From the NCBI GenBank assembly GCA_027186245.1, contig CP114485.1, positions 9,390,001 to 9,454,000 of the forward strand: DNA of 64,000 nt, read 5' to 3'. The translations under genes and the position numbers were made by a program. Origin of the DNA: Coriaria nepalensis (lineage: Eukaryota > Streptophyta > Magnoliopsida > Cucurbitales > Coriariaceae). Below are positions 35,891 to 49,319 of this stretch, piece after piece. A model generated the notes under the pieces. The model had not been told where the DNA came from. It searched no databases and worked only from the letters and a program-made list of their open reading frames with translations. How positions within the stretch are numbered: position 1 is the first letter of the stretch; the number at the start of each line of letters is the position of its first letter.

Positions 35891-35932
35891 GAAGAAGAAG
35901 AAGAAGAAGAAGAAGAGGAGGAGGAAGAGGAA
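35891..35932. repeat. (GAA)n/(GAG)n microsatellite
   Basis: About eleven GAA-type triplets are followed by GAG and GGA triplets, in the region downstream of the CCCH gene. Confidence 0.9.
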
Positions 35933-36215
35933 TTGATAAAGTGTAAGGTTGTCTCTTTTCACTAGTTTGTACCCTCTCTCTAGCCACTACTAAGAGTAAA
36001 CATAAAGGATTGTTCTCACCTGTCTCATTTTATTTTGTGATTTTTTATTTTCTTTTTTAACTGTTGGTTTAGTTTTCATCATGTGGTTAGTCATCATTGG
36101 TAAGTCTCGGTTGGAAAGACTGTTAGATATCTGTACAAGAGTAGGGAAAAACTTGTTTATATAAACAAACATCATGTCATGTAGGAAAACAGGACTAGTG
36201 GGAAAGTTTGGTGCA

Positions 36216-36256
36216 TTTCCTTTCCTTTCCTTTCCTTTCTTTTCTTTTCTTTTCTT
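36216..36256. repeat. (TTTCC)n then (TTTCT)n pentanucleotide array
   Basis: About four TTTCC units are followed by about four TTTCT units, then a GT and CT dinucleotide patch. Confidence 0.9.
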
Positions 36257-36676
36257 GGTTGTGTGTGTGTCTCTCTCTCTGTAAAACATTATTTTCTTTC
36301 TGGAAATTTTATTTTTATTTTTTAATGAAGTTACAGTGGGGATCCCTAAGACAGACAAAAATGAAAAGTGTTCCTTTTTATGGGATTTTTTTGGCTCATA
36401 CTGTTTCTTTTTAAGGTCCACATGGGGGTGAAGGGCCAACTTGTCACATGCCTACTGACATTATTATTTTTTCTTTCTGTATAAATTGTCCTCAGACAGC
36501 TCTCTCTCTCTCCCCTCTTTCCTTGTCACCTTATTTAAGTGTTTTTGTTTTTGTTCTTTTTTTATTATTATATATATTTGTCATATAGATTAAATTATGT
36601 ATCTAGTTCTTTGCAAAATGTCTTAGTTTAATGCATCATATTTTTTTGGTAAAAAGAAAGATTCTGTCATCATGAA

Positions 36677-36724
36677 CAAAAACTAAAACTAAAACTAAAA
36701 CAAACACTAAAACTAAAACTAAAA
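36677..36724. repeat. (AAAACT)n hexanucleotide array
   Basis: About eight AAAACT units with one interrupted unit in the middle. Confidence 0.9.
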
Positions 36725-37489
36725 GGAGAGTAAAAAGAAGAAAAGAGAAAGAGTGGAGTGCTTTTATGATTAGATTTAGAGAGGATGGTTTCAAATGAAT
36801 TGGTGAGGTACAAGGAGGTGTAAAGCAGGTTATTTTTGTTGTCAGTGAGGGACTGTGAATGAATTTCACCATATAATTAATAAATTAATAAATAATAAAT
36901 CAAATAAGACGAAATTTTGTTAGCATGTGTCAAATTTTGTGTTGCTTATACACAATGTGTGCAGCACGTGGGTGCTGCTTGGCCCCATCACCCTGCCTTA
37001 TTTCTATATGTACAATTTCTTTTTTTCTTTTTTTTATTATTTTACTGCTCACAAGAAAATCGATTCCTCGGTTTCCGGAAGTCGGTTAGTTGACCGACTG
37101 TTCTTCTTTGTTTTTTTTGGTGAAAATTAAAATAAATATTAATTCAAGAACAACAACCTGCTTAGATCGATTTGAGTTCTTGAGCATCTGCAACATTCCT
37201 CCTGTCTGGTTTGTTCAAGCAACACAGATCGAACAGATCTGAACTTTCGTTATAACCCAGATCGAACCAATCGACTCAATACGATAGACTTCATAAAATA
37301 TCTATTTCCGTATCAAAATTTTTTTGTTATATACATATTAATAATTATCTTCATTTTTCCATAAAAAAGGGAAAAAGAAAATTATTTTCAACTATATTTT
37401 GGTATTATTTTTTATTCTCTCGCTCCCGGTTTAAAAATTAGTATATATTTACGAGTTATATAAGTTGATAAAGAGAAAATATTCAAAAT

Positions 37490-37584
37490 CAAGATTAAGA
37501 GAGATAATAGAAGAAGGAAGAATGATTTCTTTCCTTGATTAGTAAATTGGTTTCAAGATTAAGAGAGATAATAGAAGAAGGAAG
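37490..37584. repeat. Exact 31-bp direct repeat
   Basis: Identical 31-bp copies at 37490-37520 and 37554-37584 begin CAAGATTAAGAGAGATAATA and end AGAAGGAAG. They are separated by 33 bases. The identity suggests a recent local duplication. Confidence 0.9.
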
Positions 37585-39049
37585 CAATTTAGGAAAGGAA
37601 TAATAATAATTTGAGTTTTTGATAGTAGAATTTAACTATGATATTCTTGCTGTTTTAATTCCCTTCATATTTCTACAGCAGCAGCTCATTTCATTTCTTA
37701 CACACAAGTTGTGGAATGCTTTTCTCCATTTATGCTTTGAGTATGAGTGATTGTTTCACTTAATTCCAAATACAAAATTTCTCTTTCATTTTTTAGTAAT
37801 TTTATTGTCGTATGACCTGTTAGGAAATATATAAGCGGAATGTACAATCAACTATAGAAACATATAAGAAAAAAAATCTTGTAAACAGTGTACAAATAGA
37901 ATATAGAACAGAATATGAAAATTATACGAAAAATATAAGAGTACATGCATGGAACAGATCCTGCAAACAGAAATGAAGCGTTAAATAGAATATGTAACGC
38001 ATAATAGAGAATGAAAGCAAAATGTAAACTGCAAACCAGATTTTCCAAAGGAAACTCAGAGGCCTGTGAAATTATAGTATCTTTAAAATATATTTATTCA
38101 CTCTCATTGGTATTTTAGGTGTCATGGTATTTGTCTTTTAGAATATAATGAAGAACGAATTATCTGATTGTACCGCCAACTATTTCTGGTAAACTTTGAA
38201 GACGTTAGAACACTATCACATTAAATGGTAACAACTCTAGAGAGAGATTCGTTTTGGAAGAGAGGAGAGTATTTTCTGTATGGTCATGGGAGGATTGGTT
38301 TCATATGGTTTTTAATGCAGATTAATTGGACGGTTTCAATCATATATTAAAGCAATAATAAGAAATGAACTGAAGATCCAAATTAAATTTGATTAATTCA
38401 GGAGTTACCAAATTGATTAATCAAATCGTGATAGTTATCCACTTTACTTCTCGGAAAAATTTAATGAGAAGTATAAAACACAGACAAGGCCATTCAACCT
38501 GATTTGGATTGATATTCGACTTGCCTAGGCGCAGGTGCACATATGGCCCGAACCATTTTGGATGAGATTTGCTCCTCTTTGCAGTGAGAGCATTCTTGCT
38601 TACGTTATTAAATATTAGAATTTGGGCAATATTATATAAATACTCAATTTGAACACTCAATTTCCAATATAGAACCAAACGTTTTCTTTTTAAGCATCAA
38701 TTTCACACACCTATTATCATTTCAAAACTCTCACAAAAAAGAATCTGAATCTACTTTGACCTTTCATTTTATAAAGTGAATCTCACTCAAAATTAAGCTT
38801 AAACATCGTAACCAAATATATTATTTTTTTCACAATCCTCCTCATGAATAAAAAGTGATAGATTATATAAAATTATTATTATTTTTATATATTAAATAGG
38901 TAGGTATCAATTTTTGAACCTTCTATTATGAAAGTATATTTATTATACTGGCTAATTAGTAGATACAATGTCTTTTAACATGTTCTGCTTTTCATATAAA
39001 TAATAACATACCTCAAACATAAATCTTCCTTATATAATTGAGTTCTCAC

Positions 39050-39490
39050 TGTAATATGCGTTTGGCCTCGAACATCTGTTTGGTTCTACTAGAGTTAGAA
39101 GGAATTCAACCCAAGTCAATTCCCTTCAAAGCGACCCTACTTCTCTCTCACATAGCTAAATTCTTAATCTGGAGTACCCCATATTACTCCATTCGGATTT
39201 TCTAGTGCTTAAGAATTGTTAAAAGTATATTTATCGTTTCTCTTACGCACATCACTATTTCATCATATAAATGGACAGAAGAGTAACCTTTCATAGTGAT
39301 TTAATTAAGTTTTTTATAACTAGGTTGTCCTTTTGAACCTAGATATTAGGACCTGTAGTCAATTAGGTTGAGTTTCTATTATATCAACTTATTCTTTATA
39401 GGCTTTAGTCCTATTCCCCTAATAACTTCTCTACTAACTCTTTATTTAACTCTTTGGTTAGTAGATTCGCAGTGTTATCATTTGACTATA
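39050..39490 (-). mobile_element. Copia 3'-end remnant
   Basis: On the - strand, SNDNTANLLTKELNKELVEK (about 39430-39487) and RGIGLKPIKNK (about 39385-39420) match the conserved end of copia RNase H/pol. LTR-like non-coding DNA follows down to about 39050. Upstream pol text is lost or unreadable. Confidence 0.65.
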
Positions 39491-41261
39491 CATAATCAAT
39501 AGGGATAACTTCAAACGATAGTAGTTCACAAAATGACCTTTATATAAATTTATGGCTTCCTTAAAACTTTGAGATTTACCTTCTAACAAGAAAGTCAAAA
39601 TATTTGGACCAAAATATTTTTTTTGTCCTAATTCTTTTACTAGACATTCATAAAAATACAATAATAGAATTTAGAAATATATCGCTCTTTGAATACATAT
39701 TTTCGTGTAGGTCTAAAAAATGAGTAAAGTTCATTTAAATAAACACATGAAATTGTCCTTGCAGTGAGAGTCAAAAACAAGAAAATAATAAGAGGTTGAG
39801 ATTATCTATACAACTTTAATATTAATAGCAGAAATATTTAGCTAGTCACATTATAGATAAGTCTATATCTGATTCTATATTTTATTATTTAGATATTTTT
39901 GAAAAGAATTGCTCGCTTGTCTATTAGTTCTCGCGAATATATATAGTACAACAAGTATAACAAAGTAATAATATACACATACAATAAAATATAAATAATT
40001 ACATAGTTCACAAAGATAATGCGGTCTGCGCTCCTAATGTTAAGATATAATTAATTTTAGTAATATATGTAAGTTTCAAACGTTCGTATCATATATTATA
40101 ATAATTTTATATATTGATTGAAATGCATCGATCTAACACAATTGACTCAAAGATTTCTCATATAATTAGCTCTTTCAAATTGGAGGAAAAAAAATTCTTT
40201 TACCTCTTTGACAAAACAACTTTTGTATAGTAATGTTCGTGAACAATTAAATGAATGATAGATGATCAATATCTCATTACAAAAACATCAATAGTGTTGC
40301 TGTTGAAAATTCAAATCATTAAGAATGAGAAACTTCATCAATCTTTACTGAGAAGGGGCAAAACAACCAGTAACAGAGGCTCTACGGTATTTTTTGCAAA
40401 CTTTCTCACAAAGAGAGAACACATAGAGGTCTTTTCCCATTATAAGTACATTTCGCTTGGCCAAACCTCATCCATTTCAAAAACTCATCCGTGATGTCCT
40501 TCCATCCATCCAAACTTAAGGGGAGTAAAACCAAGTAAGAGTCTGGTTCGAGTTAAATTCAGGATACAACATATGGATCAATATTGGTTAACAATGTTTA
40601 TCCATTTAACATGAGGGAGTACATTTTCCACAAAAATTAAGAAAAGCAGACATGCCCAAATAAAATCTCTATCTACGGTGGTTCAGACCAACGGAAACCT
40701 CAAGAGTTCTATTTTTATTATTTGTTTGGTATGTCATATCGAAAGAGATGATTTTTGAAAATTGCTTAATCATTCCACATGCAGGAGTCTGCCAAAAATA
40801 TATTGATGATATGATCATCCTCATCAAACTGAGTTTTGCTAAAAAATTGATGAGTCATTCTCATGTTGACTACCAAACCAATTCATGTTGGAAATCGAAT
40901 TAAAAAAATCATAACAGAAACGATTGTTCGTCTCAGTATGTAACAAATATTTTTGTAAAAAACTAAATGGACTTCTCCTATTGTTTTGGCTAAAAGATTC
41001 GCAGCACTTCCAACTCTTATTGTCACTTTTCCAACAGAAAGCTCCATCGAAGAATTAAATATCTGTAAAGAATAACATACATGCGAGACATTTAAGGTAA
41101 ATAAATAATTGAAAAGACATTGAATGGCCCGAAGGGAGAGGAGAAATTCCTACTTGCGAGATAATGGGATTTTCCTCAAATGTAGTAGTTCACAAAGATT
41201 AAATGTGAAGTATAATAACATTTTAGGTGACTTAGGGTACTAAAGTGTTATTTTGTAGGGA

Positions 41262-41306
41262 AAAAAAAAAAGAAAAAAAAAAGAAAAAAAAAAGAAAAAA
41301 AAAAGA
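41262..41306. repeat. (A10G)n minisatellite upstream of TPR-DnaJ gene
   Basis: Gs at 41273, 41284, 41295 and 41306 are spaced by exactly 11 bases in pure A. The array lies about 300 bases before the start codon. Confidence 0.9.
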
Positions 41307-41610
41307 TGAGCTTGGATTTTTGAAACCACCCCCAGAATATCAAAAAGTGCCAGCTCATAAAATACAGAAAGAAGGAAGGTCAGCTCATCCTTAACTCCTT
41401 CTCTTCCTTCTTTCTTCTCACTCACAGCTCCTTGAAAGACAAGAAAAAAGACCAGGAATAAGAATTTACATCCACCTCTAATACTTGGACCCTAAATCAT
41501 TTCCCGCATCTTTGCATTGGATTTAAATCCAAGTTTTTCATTCTTCTCTTTGGATCAATCCCGAATCACGGAGTCTCTCAACCGTCCGATTTGATGATTT
41601 CCACTTTGTC

Positions 41611-44600
41611 ATGTCACCGGCGTTGCTAGACCCAGTAGGAGCTCCGGCAAGCAACCAAAACCATAGCCTTAACGGTCAGTTTTTTCGTGGTATTTCTTCC
41701 AATTCATCTGGGTTTTCTTCCAAAAATCCATTTGAGCAGTCGGGGGGCTCGTTATACAATATGAACCCATCGAGTTTTGGGGATAAAACTTCTGGGTTTT
41801 CAAATTCAAACGAAGACAATCCTAGTTTTAGATTTAATTCCCAGTCAGTTCCTCGATCGGGATCAGGTCTTTCCAGGCCCAGGTTGTGTAAGGTGAGGAA
41901 GCAAGTGAATTCTCAGGATTTGCGGTCCACCTCCTTCCCGGAAACCCGTGTGGGCCCCACCAGTTTCAATCCATTTATACCTATTACTGAGAATTCCTTC
42001 TGGGCCCCCCCACCCTTGTCCCAGACAGGTTCTGGTGATTTGAGGTTTGGTGATAGAAACAATTATAGGAAAAATTTGGGCTTTAGTGGGAATGTGGATT
42101 CAAGTATGGATGAATTTGTTGACTCAAATCTTTTGAATGATTTGAAGAAGGTAGAGATCAAAGATGGAAATGACAGGGATAATGTAGGTAGTCATTTTGT
42201 GGAATCAGAGCTTCCTAAGGATTTGAAGAAACTTAACATTAAGGACAATGTGGATGACACTGGAAGCTCTGCAAATTCGCTTGAGGAGAAGGTAAAGAAT
42301 ATGAAGATAAGTGATTGTCCATTGAATCCAGATAGAGTTGAGAGAAATGAAACGAAAATTAAGACGGATGAGAAAGATGGGTGTTTTTCTGGAAGGGAAG
42401 AAGACTTGTTGTCAAGAGATATGGAGAAGGTGAAGTTAGGAAATGAGGGTGAAGAGGGGAAGAAGATGGAAACAGAAATTTTTTGTGATAAATCATATCA
42501 AGACCTTGATCATAATGATAAGATTTCTCCCTCATCTGGACCTGAAAGAGCAGATGGTTTTAAGTTTTCGAGCAAAAAAGATTCTTCAGGGATGCCTTTT
42601 GTGGAATTTAAAACACAAAGACCAAAAGCTAATCTGTTTTGTGGCTTGAATCAGAAAGTGGAATTTAATGCAAGGAGGAATTTGATTAAAGATACGAGAG
42701 TGAAGAAAAAGAGCGGAAAATTAAAACAACCTACTTCAGTTCAATTATGCCTTGGGCAAGATCTTATTTCCTCTGAAACTAGTTCCCAAGAAAACTGTGA
42801 GAGTTCTGAATCCTATTCCCCAATGGAAGTTTCGCCTTATAGAGAAACATTGGCTGAAAATCAACATTCAAGAGAAGACTCAGTGATATCTGATGATTCA
42901 TCCAATTCTGAGAACAACCAAGAAACACCTGAGTCAACACCGCCTGGTGTTCCAAGCAGTGCTATAGATGAAGATCGTGTTATTGCAACTGGAAGATTAG
43001 ATATAAATGAAGGCAATGCGAAAGGCATGGAAAAAAAATTAGAAGGTGACGTAGAGTCTGAATGCTGTCTGAATACGAGTCTAGAAGATTCTATTTCTGG
43101 GGCGGAAACTGAAAGCTTTAAATCGGCCGAGGAGTTAGATTTTAGCAATGACATAGCTGTTACTTCAGCCGAAACTGAAGCTAGTTCTTCAAGTTCAACT
43201 TTTGGGGTTCAATTTGGTTTTTCTTTGAATTCAGAAGAGAGAAGTGAGTCTAACTTCACATTTTCCGCCTCTTCTGGGTTGGCTCAAGCTCATTTACTTG
43301 CATCTAAACGCAATTGCAAGAAAAAAGGTTTGTTCAAAGGCGGTCAAGATAATGCTTACACATCTGCTCCTCTCAATGCTAATAAAATTCCACATGCATC
43401 ATCTCCTGTGCAATTTGCATTGTCTGGAAATACATCTTCACTCCTCTCGCCTGGTCGTCGTAAGAAAGGAGGAGATTTATCATCTACATTTCAACGAAAA
43501 TATGGAGATGAATCTCAGGTGAATAAGGGCCATGAGATGAAGCAAGAATCTGTTTCTATTACTCCGGAAATAGTTGCTGCTCAAGAAGGATGTGAGAAGT
43601 GGCGATTGAGGTAAGTTTCTGTCTCTATTATTTATGAGCTAGTTTGTTTCAGCTGAAAATGGAGTTTGCAGAACCTGATTTTTAAATGAATATGTGTCAA
43701 ACTGGAGAAATTCTAGCACGGAGCATACCTAATACTAATTACCTTACATTATCCAATTAAAATTCGCAACGTGCTGTTCATTGGGCTTACCTTACACTAG
43801 CCAATTAAAATTTGCAACGTGCTGTTTATTGGGCTCTTTTTAATTCTTACTGCAGTATGTGGAAAATTTTCAATGGCTAGTGTAAGGTAGTTGGTCTTAG
43901 GTATGATCCATGTTAGAATTTATTGTTAAGTAGATGTAAAGGGATTTGCATCAGGTCAAGTGTTTTCCAAACTACGGTTTGAGAAATTTGAACTGCCATT
44001 TCCTTAAATGGAAATGGTATGGTAGATTGGAGTTATAATTAAAATATTTCTGGACCATTTCCTTTTTGTTGACAGGGGAAACCAGGCGTATGCTAATGGT
44101 GAGCTATCTAGTGCGGAGCATTGTTACACGAAAGGGGTTGAATGTGTTTCTAGAAATGAAACGTCTAGAAGCTGTCTCAGGGCTTTGATGCTGTGTTATA
44201 GCAATCGAGCAGCAACTCGTATGTCTCTTGGAAGACTGAGAGATGTTATAAGCGACTGTATGATGGCTGCCTCTATAGATCCCACCTTTCTTAAGGTGCA
44301 GCTTAGAGCCGCAAAGTAAGACTTTGCATTTTTTCTTTCTTTTTGGTCATTTCTTCCTTAGTTCTAAATTTCAAGCTTTATTCATGTTTATCAAGTTGCT
44401 TACTGTTTGTGGGTATGCAGATGATTTATATATAGATATATATAGCTAAGTTTTTCCTTATTAACTCTTGTCTTTTCCTTTTTATATATTACTTTTGTGA
44501 ACTAAGTTGCTACCTAGCTCTTGGGGAAATTGAGGATGCATTACGATATTTCAAGAAATGCCTGCAACTAGGAAGTGATGGCTGTGTGGATCAAAAAGTT

Positions 44601-47600
44601 ACCATAGAAGCCTCTGATGGTGTACAGAATGCACAGGTATCTTGGATGGATACTTCCTCGTTAATTCTGTTTTTCCATGATTATGTTATTATCTGTACTC
44701 TCTTGCTATTATAAGTACTATCTTCTCTCTTTTCTATTGGATGATGTTTCTAAGTTTAAAGTTGGTTAGGAATTAAAAAAAAAAAAACTTTCCAATGAGG
44801 AAGTAATATAATAAAGGATATATGCAGATGGGTATTTACCTAAGCATTGAATTTAAGGCAAGTAGCAAAAAAAAAATAAAAATTTATGTATATAAATAAA
44901 TAAATAAAAAGAAGTTTGGCTGACTATAGGAATACCCTATGTTTGTTCACTTCACCCCATCTACCTTAGATATTATCTCTGTTTTCATCAGGGAGTAATG
45001 ATCAAACTATTCACGATGATAGTGTACAGTACATGTTATTTACTGATGATATAGTTTGGACAACTGAACTGTAGTTAGAGTAATTTAATTAAATAGTCAT
45101 GGACTGTAACTAAGAGATACTTAGAACTGAAGGGATAGTTACACTTATCTCTCAAATATTCTGTTTTCCCCATTAGAATATTTCCTTACCTTCCATTAAT
45201 GTAATTACCAAATTATTACTAATGCTAAATTATAGTGTTCTCTTCAATATTGTTGTTTTGCATTCAATAGGAAAGCTTATCAAGAAAGATATATTCTTGT
45301 CTAATAGATGTACCCTTATGTTTGATGGCCATTATCTAAGATTCTCTATATGCCTATACTGACTAGTGTTTCTAATTGGTTATAGAAAGTATCTCAGTGC
45401 ATGAACCATTCTGCTGAACTTTTGCGAAGCAAGACATCCAATGACATAGAGAATGCATTGAACTTAATCTCTGAGGCTTTGATGATAAGTTCTTGTTCAG
45501 AAAGTTTACTTGAAATGAAAGCTCAGGCCCTTTACCTGGTTTGTTCCTCATTTACTTCAGCTTTTCAATCATGTGGTCTTACTTTGATTAAACAAAAATG
45601 CATAAAAATTCAGGCTTATGTCGTCCTAAGTCATTTCAAATGACTAAGGGTCAATTCAAGTTAGTTTCAAACTGTATTTTGATTAGATTGCGAGATAAAC
45701 TGGATTTGCGTATGGATCAGCACCTGAAACAAACTGGAGTTTTAAAAATTAGCATGTTTGGTTATTTTCTGTTTATTTTGCAGCTTTGGAGGTATGAGGA
45801 GGTGATTCAGATTTGTGAGAAAACCATTGGCTCTGCTGAAAAGAATTCTCCCTCAATCGATATTGTTGACCAGATCAATATTCTGGATGCTGCTGAAACC
45901 CCAAAGAAGTGTAACTTTAGGATCTGGAGATGTCACCTAATTCTCAAGTCATACTTTCATCTTGGAAGGCTTGAGAAGGGTCTTGCTTTTTTGGAGAAAG
46001 AAGAAGAAAAGGTCTCTTTAGCCATTAGGTATAACTCATTATCTTTCCTCCTTCTGGGAGCAAAATCCCAAGTTAAATAGAACATATTTAATAACTTAAT
46101 ATATAAATTCTTCTGCTTTCATGAAAGCTGTGTATTGGAGTTTGAAGTATCTAATGTTTATTAGACATTCCAGGAATGGAATCAAGATGATGGAATCTTC
46201 GATACCCCTAGCTGCTACTGTGAGAGAGCTCTTACATCAGAAGGTATGCAATTTTGTGTTACAATTTTAATCTTACCCTAAAACCGTGCTTTAAAATGGA
46301 AAAGTAGTCTTTGAGACTTACGCATTGGTTCTTTTTTTATTTTATTTTATTTTATAATAAAAAAAATTATTATTGGAATTCTAGCCATAAACTACCCCAT
46401 CATACGACATAAAATTAATTGGAACAATCTCTAAAGTTTTTCATCCTTAAAGTTTTGGTGCATGTCTTCATTTTACAGAAGCTAGTGGTATTCAAGAGTT
46501 GGTTAGAAACATAAGCTTTAGAGGCTAGAACTACTTAGATAGGGTTCATTCTTTTAGATTTAGGTTTTTAGTATTTAGTATTTATAGTTTAATGATATCT
46601 AAAAAGGCATACTTCCATAAAATCAGAAATGCACAAGAAACTTATATAGAAAATGTAGATATAGGCTAGCCTATCAAAATCAGGGTGTGTAAAGTTCAAG
46701 ACGTAATGAGAAGGGAGATAATAAGTTACAATTTTATTTATCAAATGCAAGAGGAGAATCTCCAGTTTGGAGTCCCTATCTCCAAATTTTGTAAGAGAAA
46801 ATTTTGTAAACTTGTTAAGGAGAAGCATGTCATATGCCAATTCCCCCTTCCCTTCCTCCTGCATGTGCTTCCTTTGTTTTTTGGGCAAGAATTTACATGC
46901 CTTCTTCATTCTTTCAATGTCATAAACTGCAGGCGGCTGGAAATGAGGCATTTCAGAATGGAAGGCATTTGGAAGCTGTTGAACATTATTCTGCTGCTTT
47001 GTCTTGGAATGTGGAGTCACGTCCTTTTACAGCTGTCTGTTTTTGCAATCGAGCCGCTGCATATAAAGCGTTGGGCCAAGTGATTGATGCTATTGCTGAT
47101 TGCAACTTGGCTATGGCTCTTGACAGAGAATATTTGAAGGTAAAACCAAGTTAATCCCTCTATAGATTTTATTTGATTACTCAAATACTGAAACCTAGTT
47201 TTCTGGGACATGTAAATATCTAGTGGAGATTGAGGTTGCATAATTGGTATCTTGAGAAAAAAGTGACGTTTTGAAAACTGTATAGGATGAGTGGTTGAAG
47301 CTAATAGACATTTTATAAGCCCAAATTGGATTTCAGACTTTACTGGGATTTTTTAGTGCAAACCAAGTGCACTCCACTTGTGTAGAATCGTTAAAACACA
47401 GCTTTAGAGTCTTTGTAGAAATGGTGTTATTTTGTTTTATCTTTTTCTTTCTGAAAAATTAGGATATGTTGAAAAATGTGGAATTATACAAAGAAATGTA
47501 TTTGAAAAACATTAGCTATTTCTTTATTAACATATCTCAAAATAATTCTGAAAACACAAAGAAATTATCAATTAACTAAATTTGAATTATCACGAACAAT

Positions 47601-49007
47601 TCTTTGCAGTTTCATACACAGAATTCAATGTAAAGTTGAAAATATATGGAAAAAAAAATCTGTTTATGTTTGTCTCAGTTGGATTGTGTTTTTTCTTCCA
47701 CAGGCGATTTCTAGACGAGCTACACTATATGAGATGATTAGGGATTATGAACAAGCAGCTCGAGATCTTCAAAGACTTATCACTCTTCTCACTAAGCAAT
47801 TAGAGAAGTCAACCAATCAGTCTGCCCCATCCGATCGATCACTGAGCAGCACAAATGATTTGAGGCAAGCTCATCTCCGGCTCTTAGAAATCGAGGAAGA
47901 ATCCCGAAAAGAAATCCCCTTGGATATGTACGTCATTTTGTAAGTTCCTCTTACCACATATTGGAATGGATTACTAATAGAAATTGATGGACACGGTCTA
48001 TAAGTCTCATGTTATGAAAATCATTTGTAATTTAAATTAATGTGTGCAGGGGAGTGGCTCTATCTGTACCAGCAGCTGAAATTAAGAAGGCATATAGGAA
48101 AGCTGCACTTAGACATCATCCCGACAAGGTTTTTACTAAGATCTGTTGCTTTGACCAGAAGTTTGCTTCTATTCATTCAGCTTGTTTGTAATTACACAAC
48201 TTGTTCCTTGGTTTAGGCTGGTCAGTATTTGGCAAGAAATGAGAATGGGGATGAGGGGATCTGGAAACAGATAGGAGCTGAAGTCCACAGGGAGACGGAG
48301 AAACTTTTCAAAATTATTGGAGAGTCATATGCTGTACTTTCTGACCCTATCAAGGTAATATGATATTCAATATTTATATATATATTATCCATTGCTTTGT
48401 TTTGACAAATATTCCATTTTTTGGTTTTATATTAAAACTAATTCTCTTCTTGAAAGAGGCTTTGTGGCTTCAATTTAAAACTGAGCAATATCGTAGTTGG
48501 TTTTGGTTTTATACATACAACCAAAAAATTAAATAAAATAGATTAGTGCAAACTTAGTCTAAATAGATTGTGAGGCAAATTGAATTTTAGACCCAAACTG
48601 AAGCTCAAATGCTGGGTCAAATGGATCCTAAGTCACTGGGGTTGGGGGGATGTGGTGGGGTTTGTTGAAGTCTACTCTCGATTCAGCTATAACAGTTATT
48701 AAATGCCAGTCGAGTCTAAAATCTAATTTTAACCCAGAAAACTACAGTTTGCTTTGATATGTCGCAAAAAAAACTAATTAGCTATTTATAACATGGTCAA
48801 TTGCAGCGGTCCCGATATGATGCCGAAGAAGAGATGAGGAATGTATTAAAGAAACGCACAGGAAGTAGCATGTCAAGAACAACACAATTTGAAAGTAATC
48901 AATTTGAGAGAAGTGGTACTCGACAGCAATGGAGAGAGGGTTGGAAATCTTATGGTAACCCGGCTTCTAGAGGGTCAGAAGCCACTAGATCAACTTGGTA
49001 TTCATGA
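41611..49007 (+). CDS. TPR-repeat and J-domain co-chaperone (plant TPR15/TPR16-like)
   Basis: J-domain proteins stimulate Hsp70 ATPase, and the TPRs are expected to bind Hsp70/Hsp90 tails. Twelve coding exons (41611-43610, 44076-44315, 44507-44636, 45386-45538, 45784-46028, 46174-46243, 46933-47139, 47704-47939, 48050-48128, 48217-48354, 48807-49007) are expected; I place eleven exactly, and they sum to 3699 nt with frame kept, giving 1232 residues, so eleven is the count I support. Residues 1-665 are low-complexity, serine/acid-rich, with FG-like and SxFxFG motifs. TPR blocks begin at about 667 (RGNQAYANGELSSAEHCYTK) and 947 (AAGNEAFQNGRHLEAVEHYS), each followed by an NRAA(A/T) helix. The J domain is at about 1088-1185 with HPD at 1117-1119 and SYAVLSDPIKRSRYD. 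The order, TPRs before a C-terminal J domain, resembles animal DNAJC7. Confidence 0.93.
43708..43921. mobile_element. 214-bp foldback MITE in intron 1 of TPR-DnaJ gene
   Basis: The left end (AAATTCTAGCACGGAGCATA) and the reverse complement of the right end (AAATTCTAACATGGATCATA) pair over about 47 bases, continuing CCTAAxACxAxxTACCTTACA. Inside the left half two 48-bp direct units follow each other (43740-43787 and 43788-43835), each TACCTTACA...CCAATTAAAATT...GCAACGTGCTGTT. No clear target duplication was found and there is no coding capacity. Confidence 0.75.
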
Positions 49008-49319
49008 AAACCATTCCCCAATAGGGTTACAATCAGTTTATACTGTCAATCAAGTTGGTTCATCATTTTCTTCAATTTGAATCCCTCAGATGAGTCCCAA
49101 TGATCGGTGTTGGGCAAAAAATTGTGTCCTTTTTCGTGGTGATGCTTGAATAAGAAGCATGCCTTGGCTTTGGATGCAATCAACTGTATTGGAGAAAACC
49201 TGGGTTTCTTCATGGTTATTTATGCTCAGTGAGTTTTTAATCATTTGAAACACAAACAAATATCTTTGTGCAGTAAAAAAAAGGAAGGGAAATCATTTGT
49301 TTTTTGCGGAAATCTCTCA

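Larger units (their letters stand above)
35422..41610. other. Intergenic region between CCCH and TPR-DnaJ genes
   Basis: The first 500-600 bases are probably the CCCH-gene 3' UTR. The rest is AT-rich and gene-free, with microsatellites, a 31-bp direct repeat and one copia remnant at 39050-39490. The stretch 40250-41100 may be retroelement-derived, but nothing in it is recognisable. The final 200 bases before 41611 are leader-like. Confidence 0.5.

Noticed and set aside
36208..36872. Small open frames over the pentamer and hexamer arrays
   Set aside because: They are simple-sequence translations (LSFPFLSF, LVLVFVLV) without any gene context.
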